A DNA stretch of 64,000 nt from an uncultured Trueperaceae bacterium (GTDB taxonomy: Bacteria > Deinococcota > Deinococci > Deinococcales > Trueperaceae). A program made the translations under genes and the position numbers. The notes under the pieces were generated by a model, which was not told where the DNA came from, made no database searches, and worked only from the letters and a program-made list of their open reading frames with translations. Of this stretch, positions 34,719 through 43,373 are shown in pieces. Each line of letters begins with the position of its first letter. The first letter of the stretch is position 1. The stretch is taken from positions 19,493 to 83,492 of the forward strand of contig CALCHY010000282.1 in assembly GCA_937907415.1 (NCBI GenBank), written 5' to 3'.

Positions 34719-37382
34719 GTGGTAGACGGCATCGAACAGATCAACGACTTGCGCGAGAGGTACTTGCGCTTCTTCCAGTCTCGCGGACACCTGATACTCG
34801 GCTCGGCGCCGCTCAAGAGCGACGACCCGACGCTGATGTTCAACAGCGCTGGCATGGTGCAGTTCAAGCCGTACTTCCTCGGCGCTACTCCCAAGTTCGC
34901 TGGTCACGATGGCACTTGGCACCGCGTCACCACGGCCCAGAAGTGCCTGCGGATCAACGACATCGAGAACGTCGGGCGCACGTTGCGGCACCACTCGTTC
35001 TTCGAGATGCTCGGCAACTTCTCCTTTGGCGACTACTTCAAGCCTGAGGCGGCGGCGTGGGCGTGGGAGTTCGCCACCTCGCAGGAGTACATGGGGCTCG
35101 ACAAGGAGCGCTTGTACGTCACCGTTTACGACGATGACGACGACGCCTACGCCATCTGGCGCGACCAGGTCGGTGTGCCTGAGGCGCGCATCAGCCGCTG
35201 GGGTGAGGACGAGAACTTCTGGCCGGCGAACGCCGTCAGTAAAGGCCCGAACGGGCCTTGCGGGCCGTGCTCCGAGATCTTCTACGACCGCGGGCCGAGC
35301 TTCGGCACGGACACGGAAGTGGGACCGAACACGGGTTCGGGCGACCGCTACATCGAGTTCTGGAACCTCGTGTTCACGCAGTTCGACCGCCAAGACGGCG
35401 GCCACCTGGAGCCGCTGCCGCAGCAGAACATCGACACGGGCCTTGGCTTCGAGCGTCTCGTGGCCGTGCTAACGGGCAAGGAGGACGCTTACGCGACCGA
35501 GCTCTTCCAGCCGACCATCAGGCGCGTAGCTGCGCTCTCCGGCTCGCCTTACGCCGGCCCGAGCTCCGTGTCGCATAGGGTCATCGCGGATCACGTGCGC
35601 GCCGTGACCTTCGCCATCACGGACGGCGTCATGCCGGCCAACGACGGCGCCGGCTACGTCGTGAAGATGCTCACGCGCCGCGCCTCGCGCCACGCGTGGC
35701 TCCTAGGTCTCCGCGAGCCCGTCCTGTACACGCTCGTCGATCAGGTCGTCGAGTCGATGGGCGCCGCCTACCCGGAGGTCAAGGACGGAGCGGAGCGCGT
35801 GAAGGGCATCATTCACGCAGAGGAGGAGCAGTTCCTTCGCACGCTCGAGGCTGGCATCCAGCGCGTTGGCGCCCTCCTAGACGAACTGGCCGGGCCGCTG
35901 CTTCCCGGCGCAGTCGCCTTCGACCTATGGCAAACGTACGGCTTCCCACTCGACCTCACGAGCGAGATGGCCGCCGAGCGCGGCGTGGCGGTCGACGCCG
36001 AAGGCTACGAAGCCGCCCGCGAGCACGCGCGCGACCTCTCGCGCGGCACGGCAGGCGGCAAGGCACTGTTCACGGCCACGAGCGACGCGCTCGGTAAGGT
36101 CGCGGAGCGCGCTGGCGAGACGGTCTTCCTTGGTTACACCGCCGAGCAGGCGGAAGCGCGGGTTGTTGCGCTCGTTACGCAAGGCGATGACGCGCGCGAG
36201 CTCGAGTCCTTCACTGAGGGCGAGGTCGGCACCGTCGTACTCGACCGCACCCCCTTCTATCCTGAGGGCGGTGGCCAAGTGGGCGACACGGGCGTGCTCG
36301 TCTGGCCCGGCGGTAAGGCCATCGTGTCCGCCACGAGCAAGTCGCGGCAGGGCCTGACGCTGCAGCGCGTGCGAGTAGCGCGAGGCACGCTGAACGCCAA
36401 CCAGGCCGTCACCGCCACGGTCGATCCCGCGCGGCGCGAGACGGAGAAGCATCACTCTGCCACGCACCTACTGCACGCCGCCTTGCGCGCGGTGCTAGGC
36501 ACGCACGTCGCCCAGGCGGGCTCGCTGGTGGCGCCCGATCGCTTGCGCTTCGACTTCTCGCACCCGCACGCCGTGACAGCGGAACAGCAGCTCGAGATCG
36601 AGACGCTGGTCAACCGCTGGGTGCAATCTGACCTACCCGTCGATTGGCGGGTCGTGCCGATCGCGGAGGCACGCGGTGCAGGCGCCATGATGCTGTTCGG
36701 CGAGAAGTACGGCGAGAACGTGCGCATGGTCAGCATGGGCGGCGTCTCGACGGAGTTGTGCGGCGGCACGCACGTCGACCGCACCGGTCAGATTGGCGCC
36801 TTCGTCATCATCAGCGAGGAGGCCGTCTCGGCTGGCGTGCGCCGCATCGAGGCGCGCGTCGGGGGCTCCGCCATGCGCTACGTAGCGGACCTGCGCCAGA
36901 CGCAGTTGCGGCTCGCCGCTCACCTTGGCGGCAGGCCGGAACAGTTGGAGGAGAGGCTCACCAAGCTGCAAGCCGATCACAAGGAGGCGCTGAAGGAGGC
37001 CTCGCGCTTGCGCGACCGCTTGGCGGCCGCCCAGACGAGTGCGGGCGGGGGCAACGAGGTGCTCGAGGCCGGCGGCTTCAAGTACTTGACCGCCTTGCTC
37101 GACGGTCTCGACGTCAACGCGCTCCGCAACGCCGCAGACACCCTGCTCTCCAAGAGCGGCGCCGACCTGGTCGTCGTCGGTTCTGGCGGCGCGCTCGTGG
37201 CCAAGGTCTCGCCCGCGGCGCAGGCGCGCGGCGCGAACGCTGGCAAAGTAGTCAGGGCGGCGGCGGCCAGCGTCGGCGGCAGTGGCGGCGGGCGGCCAGA
37301 CATGGCCCAAGCCGGAGTCAAGGACCCCGCGCTGCTTGGCCAGGCGCTTGCCGCGGTCGGCGGCGCGCTGACGGCAGGTTGA
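34719..37382 (+). CDS. alaS: Alanyl-tRNA synthetase
   Basis: Charges tRNA-Ala. The 887-residue protein has the full domain set: class II core (RYLRFFQSRGHLILGSAPL, HHSFFEMLGNFSFGDYFK, GLGFERLVAVL), tRNA-binding helical part (VIADHVRAVTFAITDGVMP), editing domain with the zinc motifs HHSATHLLHAAL and CGGTHVDRTGQIGAF, and a C-terminal DHH-like/C-Ala domain (SAGVRRIEA to the end). GTG start with GGAGG 6 nt upstream and a TATACT promoter. It heads the plus-strand run alaS-HAD-ruvX-mltG, whose genes abut or overlap. Confidence 0.97.
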   Translation: MVDGIEQINDLRERYLRFFQSRGHLILGSAPLKSDDPTLMFNSAGMVQFKPYFLGATPKFAGHDGTWHRVTTAQKCLRINDIENVGRTLRHHSFFEMLGNFSFGDYFKPEAAAWAWEFATSQEYMGLDKERLYVTVYDDDDDAYAIWRDQVGVPEARISRWGEDENFWPANAVSKGPNGPCGPCSEIFYDRGPSFGTDTEVGPNTGSGDRYIEFWNLVFTQFDRQDGGHLEPLPQQNIDTGLGFERLVAVLTGKEDAYATELFQPTIRRVAALSGSPYAGPSSVSHRVIADHVRAVTFAITDGVMPANDGAGYVVKMLTRRASRHAWLLGLREPVLYTLVDQVVESMGAAYPEVKDGAERVKGIIHAEEEQFLRTLEAGIQRVGALLDELAGPLLPGAVAFDLWQTYGFPLDLTSEMAAERGVAVDAEGYEAAREHARDLSRGTAGGKALFTATSDALGKVAERAGETVFLGYTAEQAEARVVALVTQGDDARELESFTEGEVGTVVLDRTPFYPEGGGQVGDTGVLVWPGGKAIVSATSKSRQGLTLQRVRVARGTLNANQAVTATVDPARRETEKHHSATHLLHAALRAVLGTHVAQAGSLVAPDRLRFDFSHPHAVTAEQQLEIETLVNRWVQSDLPVDWRVVPIAEARGAGAMMLFGEKYGENVRMVSMGGVSTELCGGTHVDRTGQIGAFVIISEEAVSAGVRRIEARVGGSAMRYVADLRQTQLRLAAHLGGRPEQLEERLTKLQADHKEALKEASRLRDRLAAAQTSAGGGNEVLEAGGFKYLTALLDGLDVNALRNAADTLLSKSGADLVVVGSGGALVAKVSPAAQARGANAGKVVRAAAASVGGSGGGRPDMAQAGVKDPALLGQALAAVGGALTAG

Positions 37383-37390
37383 GCCGACCG

Positions 37391-38284
37391 GTGGTCACAC
37401 CAGGCGCCTCGGCAGCGTCGCGGCCCGAACCGTTCACCGGTCAGCCGCCAAGACTGCCGTCTGGCGCAAAGTTGCCGCGCGTGATCGCGGTAGACATCGA
37501 CGGCACCCTGCTGGGCCCTGAAAAGGTCGTGACGGCTCGCACGCGCGCGGCCATCGACGCCGTCCGCTCACTCGGCGCGCACGTCGTCGTCGCGACAGGC
37601 AGGCCGCTGCGCACGGCGCTGCCGGTGGCCGAGCAGATAGCGGCCACCAGCACGATCGTGGCCTACAACGGCGCCGCCATCTGGCACGCGCAGCGCTTCC
37701 AGCTCCTGCGGGCGCTCGACCTTGGGGTGGCGCAGGCCGCCGTCGAGCGCCTGCGGGCGGCGGCGCCGGGCGCCACCCTCGCACTCGAGACCTCACGCGG
37801 TTGGTACCTAGACGCGGAGTTGCCGGCCGGGGATCCAGGCAACGCCGCTCACCTCTTCCGCGGCGGCCCACCCGTGGCGATCGGGCCGCTGGAGGGGTTC
37901 ATGGATGGCGGCCCCATCAAGCTACTGGCCGTCTACGACGACGCTCACCCCTCTGCCTTGGCGGAATCCCTGAACGACCTGGAGCTCTACACGACCTGGA
38001 GCCTGCCTTTCCTGCTCGAGGTGCACCATCCGCTCGTCAACAAGGGCGCCGCGCTGGCGCACCTGTGCGAGGAGTGGCAGGTTGAACCGTCTGAGGTGGC
38101 GGCGTTCGGTGACCAACATAACGACAGCGCCATGCTCGCCTGGGCCGGGCTTGGCGTGGCGATGGGCAACTCCGAACCGGAGGCCCTGGCTGCGGCCGAT
38201 CTGGTGACGGCGAGCAACCTAGAGGATGGCGTGGCGCTGGTGTTGGAGAGTTGGGTGCGCGCGTCAGCAGAGGCGGCCGTCTGA
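37391..38284 (+). CDS. HAD-superfamily phosphatase, Cof type
   Basis: Cof/YbiV-like sugar- or flavin-phosphate phosphatase, subclass IIB cap. Motif I VIAVDIDGTLL, motif II VVATGRPLRT, motif III Lys in LVNKGAALAHL and motif IV GDQHNDSAML are all present. The natural substrate is unknown. The start is uncertain: GTG 37391 gives 297 residues; TTG 37379 would overlap the alaS stop, and GTG 37481 would give a minimal N terminus just before motif I. It follows alaS closely and overlaps ruvX by about 34 bp. Confidence 0.88.
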   Translation: MVTPGASAASRPEPFTGQPPRLPSGAKLPRVIAVDIDGTLLGPEKVVTARTRAAIDAVRSLGAHVVVATGRPLRTALPVAEQIAATSTIVAYNGAAIWHAQRFQLLRALDLGVAQAAVERLRAAAPGATLALETSRGWYLDAELPAGDPGNAAHLFRGGPPVAIGPLEGFMDGGPIKLLAVYDDAHPSALAESLNDLELYTTWSLPFLLEVHHPLVNKGAALAHLCEEWQVEPSEVAAFGDQHNDSAMLAWAGLGVAMGNSEPEALAAADLVTASNLEDGVALVLESWVRASAEAAV

Positions 38285-38748
38285 GCGCCACCGACCCGAG
38301 CGCCACAACGCCGTTGGCCGCTGGCGCCCGCCTGCTCGGCCTCGACGTCGGCGACGCCCGCATCGGCCTGGCGTCGGGCGCGGTCGGTTCGCTCCTCGCG
38401 TTCGGGCGCGGAGCGCTTGAACGGCAAGGGACCAAGAAGGACGTGCCAGCCATCTTGCAGCTCATGGCAGCTGACGGCGCCGCCGCGGCGATCGTCGGTC
38501 TGCCGCTGCGCCTCGATGGCGCAGAGTCGCTGCAGACGGAACGCGTGAGGCGCTTCGCGGCCGCCCTCGCGGCGGCGGGCGCCGTTGTCGAGTTCGAGGA
38601 CGAGCGTCTTACGACGCGCATCGCTCAGCGCCAGGTTGGGGCCTCCGACTTGCCCCGTGGCCGGCGTCAGGAGAGGGGACGCCTCGACGAAGCGGCGGCA
38701 GTACTCATCTTGGAGTCGTACCTTCGGCGCGTGCAGGAGCAGTGGTGA
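38251..38748 (+). CDS. ruvX: RuvX/YqgF family putative Holliday junction resolvase
   Basis: RNase H-fold protein, also implicated in 16S rRNA maturation. Motifs: LLGLDVGDARIGLASG, IVGLPLRLDGAES, VEFEDERLTTRIAQ and RLDEAAAVLILESYL with the last catalytic Asp. From TTG 38251 it has 165 residues, a little long; an internal TTG at 38314 would give the usual ~144. It overlaps both the HAD gene and mltG, which points to one operon. Confidence 0.92.
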   Translation: MGARVSRGGRLSATDPSATTPLAAGARLLGLDVGDARIGLASGAVGSLLAFGRGALERQGTKKDVPAILQLMAADGAAAAIVGLPLRLDGAESLQTERVRRFAAALAAAGAVVEFEDERLTTRIAQRQVGASDLPRGRRQERGRLDEAAAVLILESYLRRVQEQW

Positions 38749-39830
38749 GCGACGAGTCGAGCAAGCCGAACGGAGCTGCCATCACGCGCCCGAAGCGCCG
38801 CGGTCGCGCGCTGGCGTTGGCGCTGCTGCTCGTCCTCGTGCTCGTGGTCACCGGGTGGGTGGTCGTGCGCTTCGCACTGTCACCTGTTAGCGCCACCCCT
38901 AGGCAAGTCGAGTTCGAGGTGCTCCCTGGTTGGGGTGGCGCGCGTGTGGCGGGAGCGCTGCATGACGCCGGTCTCGTGCGTTCGGGGTTCGCCTTCGAGC
39001 TGCTACTGCGGTTCACCGATCTCGACAGGCGCGTCGGCGAGGGGCTTTACGACCTCTCGCCAAGCATGAGCAGTCGCGAGCTGGCTAACGCCTTGGCGGC
39101 TGGCGGGCGGCCGCGCACTGTGCGCATCGTCGTGCCGGAAGGTTGGCGCGCGACCGCGGTAGTAGCGCGCCTAGCTGCCAACGGCTTGGGTGAGGAGCCG
39201 GAACTCGCCGCCCTTGTCCGCTCGCCTGGCGAGCTGGCGCCGCCCGGACTGGCCAAGGACGACACGTTGGAGGGCTACCTCTTCCCCGCTAGTTACGACC
39301 TGCCGGTGCATTCGACGGCCTCCGAGGCGCTCGGCGCCATGGTCGCGCGTTTCGAGGCCGAGGTGACGGGTCCAGTGGTCGACGCCCTCGCCCAGTCCGG
39401 CCTAAGCGTTCACGATTGGGTGACTTTGGCGAGCATGGTGCAGGCGGAGGCCGCCTCGGTCGAGGAGATGCCCATCATCGCTGGGGTGTTCCTCAACCGC
39501 CTTGACGACGGCATGCTGCTGCAGTCAGATCCGACCGTCGCTTACGGCCTTGGCAAGGCACTACCCGACTTGAGTGCCGTTGCTGGCGACTTGCGGAAGG
39601 ACACGCCGTGGAACACCTACACGCGACCTGGCCTCCCGGCGGGCCCCATCGGTAACCCTGGCCAGGAGGCCCTACTTGCCGTCCTGTCGCCGCAGCGCTT
39701 GACGGACGCCGGCGTTCCCTACCTCTACTTCCTTCACGGCAGCGAGGGTGGGGTGCCCGTGTTCCGACCGAACACGAACCTGCCAGCGCATAACCGCGAC
39801 GTGCAGCGCTTCCTGAGGGGCGGCGGCTAG
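38742..39830 (+). CDS. mltG: Endolytic murein transglycosylase MltG
   Basis: Membrane-anchored lytic transglycosylase that cuts nascent glycan strands. Residues about 24-46 form the single membrane helix (LALALLLVLVLVVTGWVVV). A LysM-like region follows, then the catalytic YceG domain: LEGYLFPASYDLPV, the catalytic Glu in LASMVQAEAASVEEMPIIAG, VFLNRLDDGMLLQSDPTVAY and GPIGNPGQEALLAVLSPQ. 362 residues, usual length. The GTG start overlaps the ruvX stop by 7 bp. The order yqgF (ruvX)-mltG after alaS is a common conserved arrangement. Confidence 0.95.
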   Translation: MVSDESSKPNGAAITRPKRRGRALALALLLVLVLVVTGWVVVRFALSPVSATPRQVEFEVLPGWGGARVAGALHDAGLVRSGFAFELLLRFTDLDRRVGEGLYDLSPSMSSRELANALAAGGRPRTVRIVVPEGWRATAVVARLAANGLGEEPELAALVRSPGELAPPGLAKDDTLEGYLFPASYDLPVHSTASEALGAMVARFEAEVTGPVVDALAQSGLSVHDWVTLASMVQAEAASVEEMPIIAGVFLNRLDDGMLLQSDPTVAYGLGKALPDLSAVAGDLRKDTPWNTYTRPGLPAGPIGNPGQEALLAVLSPQRLTDAGVPYLYFLHGSEGGVPVFRPNTNLPAHNRDVQRFLRGGG

Positions 39831-40036
39831 CCGGCGCTATCGTCGCCGTCCGCGGCGTCGGCGGCCTGCGCGGCAGGTGAGCGCTTGGCTGGCAGGCGGC
39901 TCGCCTTGCGCAGCGCCTCCGTCAACAGGTACTCGATCTGGGCGTTGACGCTGCGCAGGTCGTCGGCCGCCCACTTCTCTATGGCGCCGTGGATCTCGGC
40001 GTCGAGCCTGAGGAGGTAGCGCCTCTTCTCAGCCAC
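39827..40036 (-). CDS. Small Arc-type ribbon-helix-helix protein (69 aa)
   Basis: The first 42 residues fit the Arc/MetJ ribbon-helix-helix fold: a basic strand (KRRYLLRLDAEIHGAIEKWA) followed by DLRSVNAQIEYLLTEAL, the typical RSxNAEIxxLL signature. An Ala/Asp-rich tail follows. Such proteins are usually DNA-binding dimers, often in toxin-antitoxin pairs, but no toxin gene is adjacent. GTG start without a strong ribosome site. The 3' end overlaps the mltG stop by 4 bp, convergent. The next gene upstream on the same strand (SPFH/hydrolase unit) ends 20 bp earlier, so it may be co-transcribed. Confidence 0.8.
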   Translation of the reverse strand: MAEKRRYLLRLDAEIHGAIEKWAADDLRSVNAQIEYLLTEALRKASRLPAKRSPAAQAADAADGDDSAG

Positions 40037-40056
40037 TGTGACCGCCGCCTACTGCT

Positions 40057-41793
40057 TCACCTAGGCGAGTTCGCACCGCGTGCGCGCAGGTTGCCAGCGA
40101 GGTAGGTGGCGATCACTTGCACGACCGTGGGTGAGATGACCGCGTCCGCGCCTGGGAGCGGCATGCCGAGCGCCGGGCCGGCCGTGTCGACGAGGTTGTG
40201 CGTAAGGTCCGCGAACAGGAACAGGTCAGCGTGAGGCGCGGCGGCGGCGATGAGTTCGGCGTCGACGGTGGTCACCTGGATGTCCTTCTCGCCCTGGAGG
40301 ACGGCTACGGGTACCGCCACGGCGCGCGCTAGGTCAGAGGGCTCCACCCCGAACTCGCTCCGCAGTAGCCCCGCGGCGGGGGCGAACATGGCAGTGAGCG
40401 GGTTCTTCTCGAGCTCAGGGGTTGGGGTCAGCGCGACGCCGGTAGAGGCGTTCACGGCGGCGATGAGCTCGTCTATCTGCTGCCCGAGCGTGGCGAGCGC
40501 CTCCGTCGTCGCCCCGCCCTCTTGCGCGCGCGCTAGGAGTTGCTCGCGGAGCAGGACGTCGAGCGGCCTACCTGGGGAGGCCAAGAGCACCAGCGCCTGT
40601 GGCGCGACCTTGCCGTGAGCGGTGGCGTACAACGCCACCAACCCGCCCTCGGAGTGACCGATGATGCCGAGGCGCGCAGCGTCAACCCCCGGCTGGGTAG
40701 CGAGGAAGCCAAGCCAGTCCGCGGTGTTCTGGGCGTAGGTGTCGAGGGTAACGGCGTTGCCGTCGCCGGTAGATGGGCTGATGCCCAGCTTCGAGGCGCG
40801 CAGCACCCCGTAACCGTGGCAGGCTAGGGCGTACGCGAGCTGCTTGTAACCGCTGTTGGTGAGCAGGGGCGGGGCGTTGCCGTCAAGGTCGACGGCGCCT
40901 GAGCCTGCGATCAGCACGAGGGTCGGGGCGGGACCTTCACTGCCGTCTGCCGCCGCCTTCGGGAGGGTGAGCTTGCCGACCAAGGTGGCGCCGGTGCTCG
41001 TGATGCTCACGTCGCGCTCGACGAGGCACGCGGCCGCCGTGGCCAAGGCTTCCGGTACGGCCGTAGTGGCGGGCGCCGGCGCCTGAGCAGCGCTAGCGCG
41101 CTCCATGCGCACGTTCTGGCTGGTGGTCAGCACCAAGATGTTGCCGTTGGCGTCGAGGTAGAGGCTGAAGTCGATCGACTGCGGGCCGGCCTTGAGCACC
41201 CCGTCGAGGCGTTGCGCTGGCGTCTCCTGCCCGCCGACCGTGACGCTCGCCGCCGCGGGCGCGCCAAGCGCGGCGCTGCCGAACATAGCCACTTGCGGGA
41301 CGATGATGTCGAAGGTTCCAGCCGCGCCGCTCTTGAGCACTTCGTCTGCGAGAATCTGGAAGCCATCGATGAAGTTGTTGTCGAGCACGTAGACGGGGCC
41401 CGGCAGCGGCAACGTTACCGATTGGCTCTTGCCGCCCTGTTCTATCGTCATCTCCGCGCTGCTCGCCCCGAACTTCACGTCGATCGTCACGTTCGTGCCC
41501 TGCACGGCGCCCGTCAGGTGATAGCTCGTCGCGGCGCCGTTCGGCCCCGTCTCGAGGACGTCATGGAGGTCCAGCGTGCCCGTCACGTTCGCGAAGCCGT
41601 TCGAGGTCGTTCCCTCCGGGGTGCGGGTGAGAGTCATGCCGGCCTGGCCGATGGTGGCGCCGCCGACGATCATGTCGAAGGTGAGCGCGCCTCCTTGCAC
41701 GTCTCCTTGCGCGGCCCCCTGGGCTAGGCCAGTGCCGGCGCCGAGTAGCAGTGCCAGGGTCACGCCGGCGGCGGTTCTAAAGTGCTTGGTCAT
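40057..41793 (-). CDS. Secreted alpha/beta hydrolase (serine aminopeptidase/esterase-like)
   Basis: A 578-residue exported protein: signal peptide (MTKHFRTAAGVTLALLLGAG, cleavage after LAQ), a beta-rich N-terminal domain (about 35-235, Gly/Thr-rich) of unknown role, an Ala/Pro linker, and an alpha/beta-hydrolase domain (about 265-570). The nucleophile is in IIGHSEGGLVALYA, the acid probably in LQGEKDIQV and the His in DLTHNLVD. LIAGSGAVDLDGN matches the oxyanion region of this family. The substrate is unknown. It starts 11 nt after the SPFH gene, with AAAGGAA as ribosome site, so the two are one unit. Confidence 0.88.
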   Translation of the reverse strand: MTKHFRTAAGVTLALLLGAGTGLAQGAAQGDVQGGALTFDMIVGGATIGQAGMTLTRTPEGTTSNGFANVTGTLDLHDVLETGPNGAATSYHLTGAVQGTNVTIDVKFGASSAEMTIEQGGKSQSVTLPLPGPVYVLDNNFIDGFQILADEVLKSGAAGTFDIIVPQVAMFGSAALGAPAAASVTVGGQETPAQRLDGVLKAGPQSIDFSLYLDANGNILVLTTSQNVRMERASAAQAPAPATTAVPEALATAAACLVERDVSITSTGATLVGKLTLPKAAADGSEGPAPTLVLIAGSGAVDLDGNAPPLLTNSGYKQLAYALACHGYGVLRASKLGISPSTGDGNAVTLDTYAQNTADWLGFLATQPGVDAARLGIIGHSEGGLVALYATAHGKVAPQALVLLASPGRPLDVLLREQLLARAQEGGATTEALATLGQQIDELIAAVNASTGVALTPTPELEKNPLTAMFAPAAGLLRSEFGVEPSDLARAVAVPVAVLQGEKDIQVTTVDAELIAAAAPHADLFLFADLTHNLVDTAGPALGMPLPGADAVISPTVVQVIATYLAGNLRARGANSPR

Positions 41794-41804
41794 GTGCGTT
41801 CCTT

Positions 41805-42695
41805 TCAGCCCCCGTACAGCGTGCCTGCGTTGACGATCGGCGTGACCCCTTGCTCACTCGTGAGGGCGACCATGAGGTTGTTGGCCATGGCAGCGCGCTT
41901 GTCGTCGTCCAGTTCGACGACGCCGCGCTGCGAGAGCCCATTGAGCGCGTCCTCCACCATGCCGACCGCGGCCTCCACGATGAGGCGGCGGGCGGAGACG
42001 ACGGCCTGCGCCTGCTGCCTGCGCAGCATGGCTTGCGCTATCTCCGGAGCGTAGGCCAAGTGCGTTAGGCGCGCCTCTATCACGTCTACGCCGGCTACTT
42101 CGAGGCGCTGCTCGAGCTCGCCGCGGAGTGCGGTGGCGAGCTCGTCCGGGTTCTCGCGTAGCGACGGGCGGTCGGCTCCGCTGGCGTCGTACGGGTAGCG
42201 CGTGGCCAGGCCGCGCAGGGCCGTCTCTGACTGGATGCCGACGAACTGCTCGTAGTCGTCGACGTCGAAGACCGCCTTGGCCGACTCGGCGACGCGCCAG
42301 ACGACCACCGCCGCGATCTCGACGGGGTTGCCGTCCGCGTCGTTGACCTTCACGCGTTCGCTAGTGAAGTTGCGGACGCGCAAGCTGACGGCCTTCTTGG
42401 TGGTGAAGGGGTTGACCCACCAGAACCCGGCAGACCGCAACGAGCCGACGTAAGTGCCGAACAGGGTGAGGACGCGCGCCTGGTTCGGTTGCACCGCCAC
42501 TAGCCCGCCGATGAGCAGGCCGCCGATCAGCATGGACAGCACGCCAATGATCAGCGGGATAACCAACTCGTTGACGCCCGCGTAGATGACTAGCACGGCG
42601 CCCACTGCGAACAGCAGCAAGATGATGCCCAGCCCTAGAAACCCGTTCCCCGCGCGGGCTTGCTTCTCCACTACTCGCTCAACGACTTCGTTCAC
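41805..42695 (-). CDS. SPFH/Band-7 (stomatin-like) membrane protein
   Basis: A 296-residue protein with two N-terminal membrane helices ([20 protein letters not shown] and [20 protein letters not shown]) followed by an SPFH domain ([57 protein letters not shown]). SPFH proteins form membrane-associated oligomers that organise membrane microdomains or regulate proteases. GTG start with a strong GGAGGT site. It is followed by the secreted hydrolase. The promoter carries direct repeats and a palindrome. Confidence 0.93.
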   Translation of the reverse strand: MNEVVERVVEKQARAGNGFLGLGIILLLFAVGAVLVIYAGVNELVIPLIIGVLSMLIGGLLIGGLVAVQPNQARVLTLFGTYVGSLRSAGFWWVNPFTTKKAVSLRVRNFTSERVKVNDADGNPVEIAAVVVWRVAESAKAVFDVDDYEQFVGIQSETALRGLATRYPYDASGADRPSLRENPDELATALRGELEQRLEVAGVDVIEARLTHLAYAPEIAQAMLRRQQAQAVVSARRLIVEAAVGMVEDALNGLSQRGVVELDDDKRAAMANNLMVALTSEQGVTPIVNAGTLYGG

Positions 42696-42707
42696 GGCAC
42701 CTCCAAT

Positions 42708-42743
42708 GTGCTAGCACGATGATATCACTTCGCTATCACTCGC
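42708..42743 (-). promoter_or_regulatory. SPFH promoter with palindrome and direct repeats
   Basis: On the minus strand: two copies of AGTGATA 11 bp apart, the second running into TATCAT (42719-42724), a TANNNT -10 box. The perfect palindrome GTGCTAGCAC (42708-42717) lies where transcription should start. Both elements could bind a regulator. Confidence 0.45.
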
Positions 42744-42796
42744 GCAGTGGTCCGTGGGCGCCCGCGCCGCAGCCGCGACCGACTCCGCCACGCTGG

Positions 42797-42802
42797 TAAA
42801 GT
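42797..42802 (+). promoter_or_regulatory. Leaderless-type -10 box (TAAAGT) of dcd
   Basis: TAAAGT ends 6 nt before the ATG at 42809; the context GGTAAAGTnCCCC is shared with the natA promoter. No ribosome site, no clear -35. Confidence 0.65.
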
Positions 42803-42808
42803 GCCCCG

Positions 42809-43357
42809 ATGAGCATCAGGCCTGACAGTTGGATCCGCGCCCGCGCCAAGGAGGGCATGATCACGCCCTTCGAGGAGCGCCTCGTGCGCCAAGGCGTCAT
42901 CAGTTACGGGCTCTCGAGCTTCGGTTACGACCTGCGCGCCGCACCTGAATGGCGCATCTTCGTGAACGCCTTCAACACCGTAGTGGACCCCAAGAACTTC
43001 GACACCCGCAGCCTCGTCGAGTGGGACGGCGAGACCTGCATCATCCCGCCTAACTCGTTCGTGCTCACGCGCTCTGTCGAGTACCTGAAGATCCCAGACG
43101 ACACCATGGTCATCGCCCTAGGCAAGTCGTCTTACGCGCGCTGCGGCATCGTCGCCAACGTCACCCCACTCGAGCCGGGGTGGGAGGGCCACGTCACCCT
43201 CGAACTCTCCAACACCACCCCGTTGCCCGCCAAGGTGTACGCCAACGAGGGCATAGTGCAGCTGCTCTTCTTCCAGGGCGAGCGGCCGGACACTACCTAT
43301 GCCGACCGCGACGGCAAGTACCAGGGCCAAACCGGAGTGACGCTACCGCGGCTCTAG
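42809..43357 (+). CDS. dcd: dCTP deaminase
   Basis: Deaminates dCTP to dUTP for dTMP synthesis. The 182-residue trimeric dUTPase-fold protein has [14 protein letters not shown], the [20 protein letters not shown] stretch and the catalytic Glu in [19 protein letters not shown], ending in [13 protein letters not shown]. Length is slightly below E. coli Dcd (193). Starts at an ATG placed 6 nt behind a -10 box, without a Shine-Dalgarno. Convergent with the histidine kinase gene 16 bp away. Confidence 0.96.
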   Translation: MSIRPDSWIRARAKEGMITPFEERLVRQGVISYGLSSFGYDLRAAPEWRIFVNAFNTVVDPKNFDTRSLVEWDGETCIIPPNSFVLTRSVEYLKIPDDTMVIALGKSSYARCGIVANVTPLEPGWEGHVTLELSNTTPLPAKVYANEGIVQLLFFQGERPDTTYADRDGKYQGQTGVTLPRL

Positions 43358-43373
43358 ACCGCCAACCGCACTC

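Noticed and set aside
34239..35405. A 388-codon minus-strand frame spanning the start of alaS and the MFS promoter
   Set aside because: Antisense to the conserved alaS core; no recognisable protein sequence.
39827..40036. Toxin-antitoxin locus
   Set aside because: The Arc-type protein could be an antitoxin, but neither neighbour is a toxin, so I report only the DNA-binding protein.
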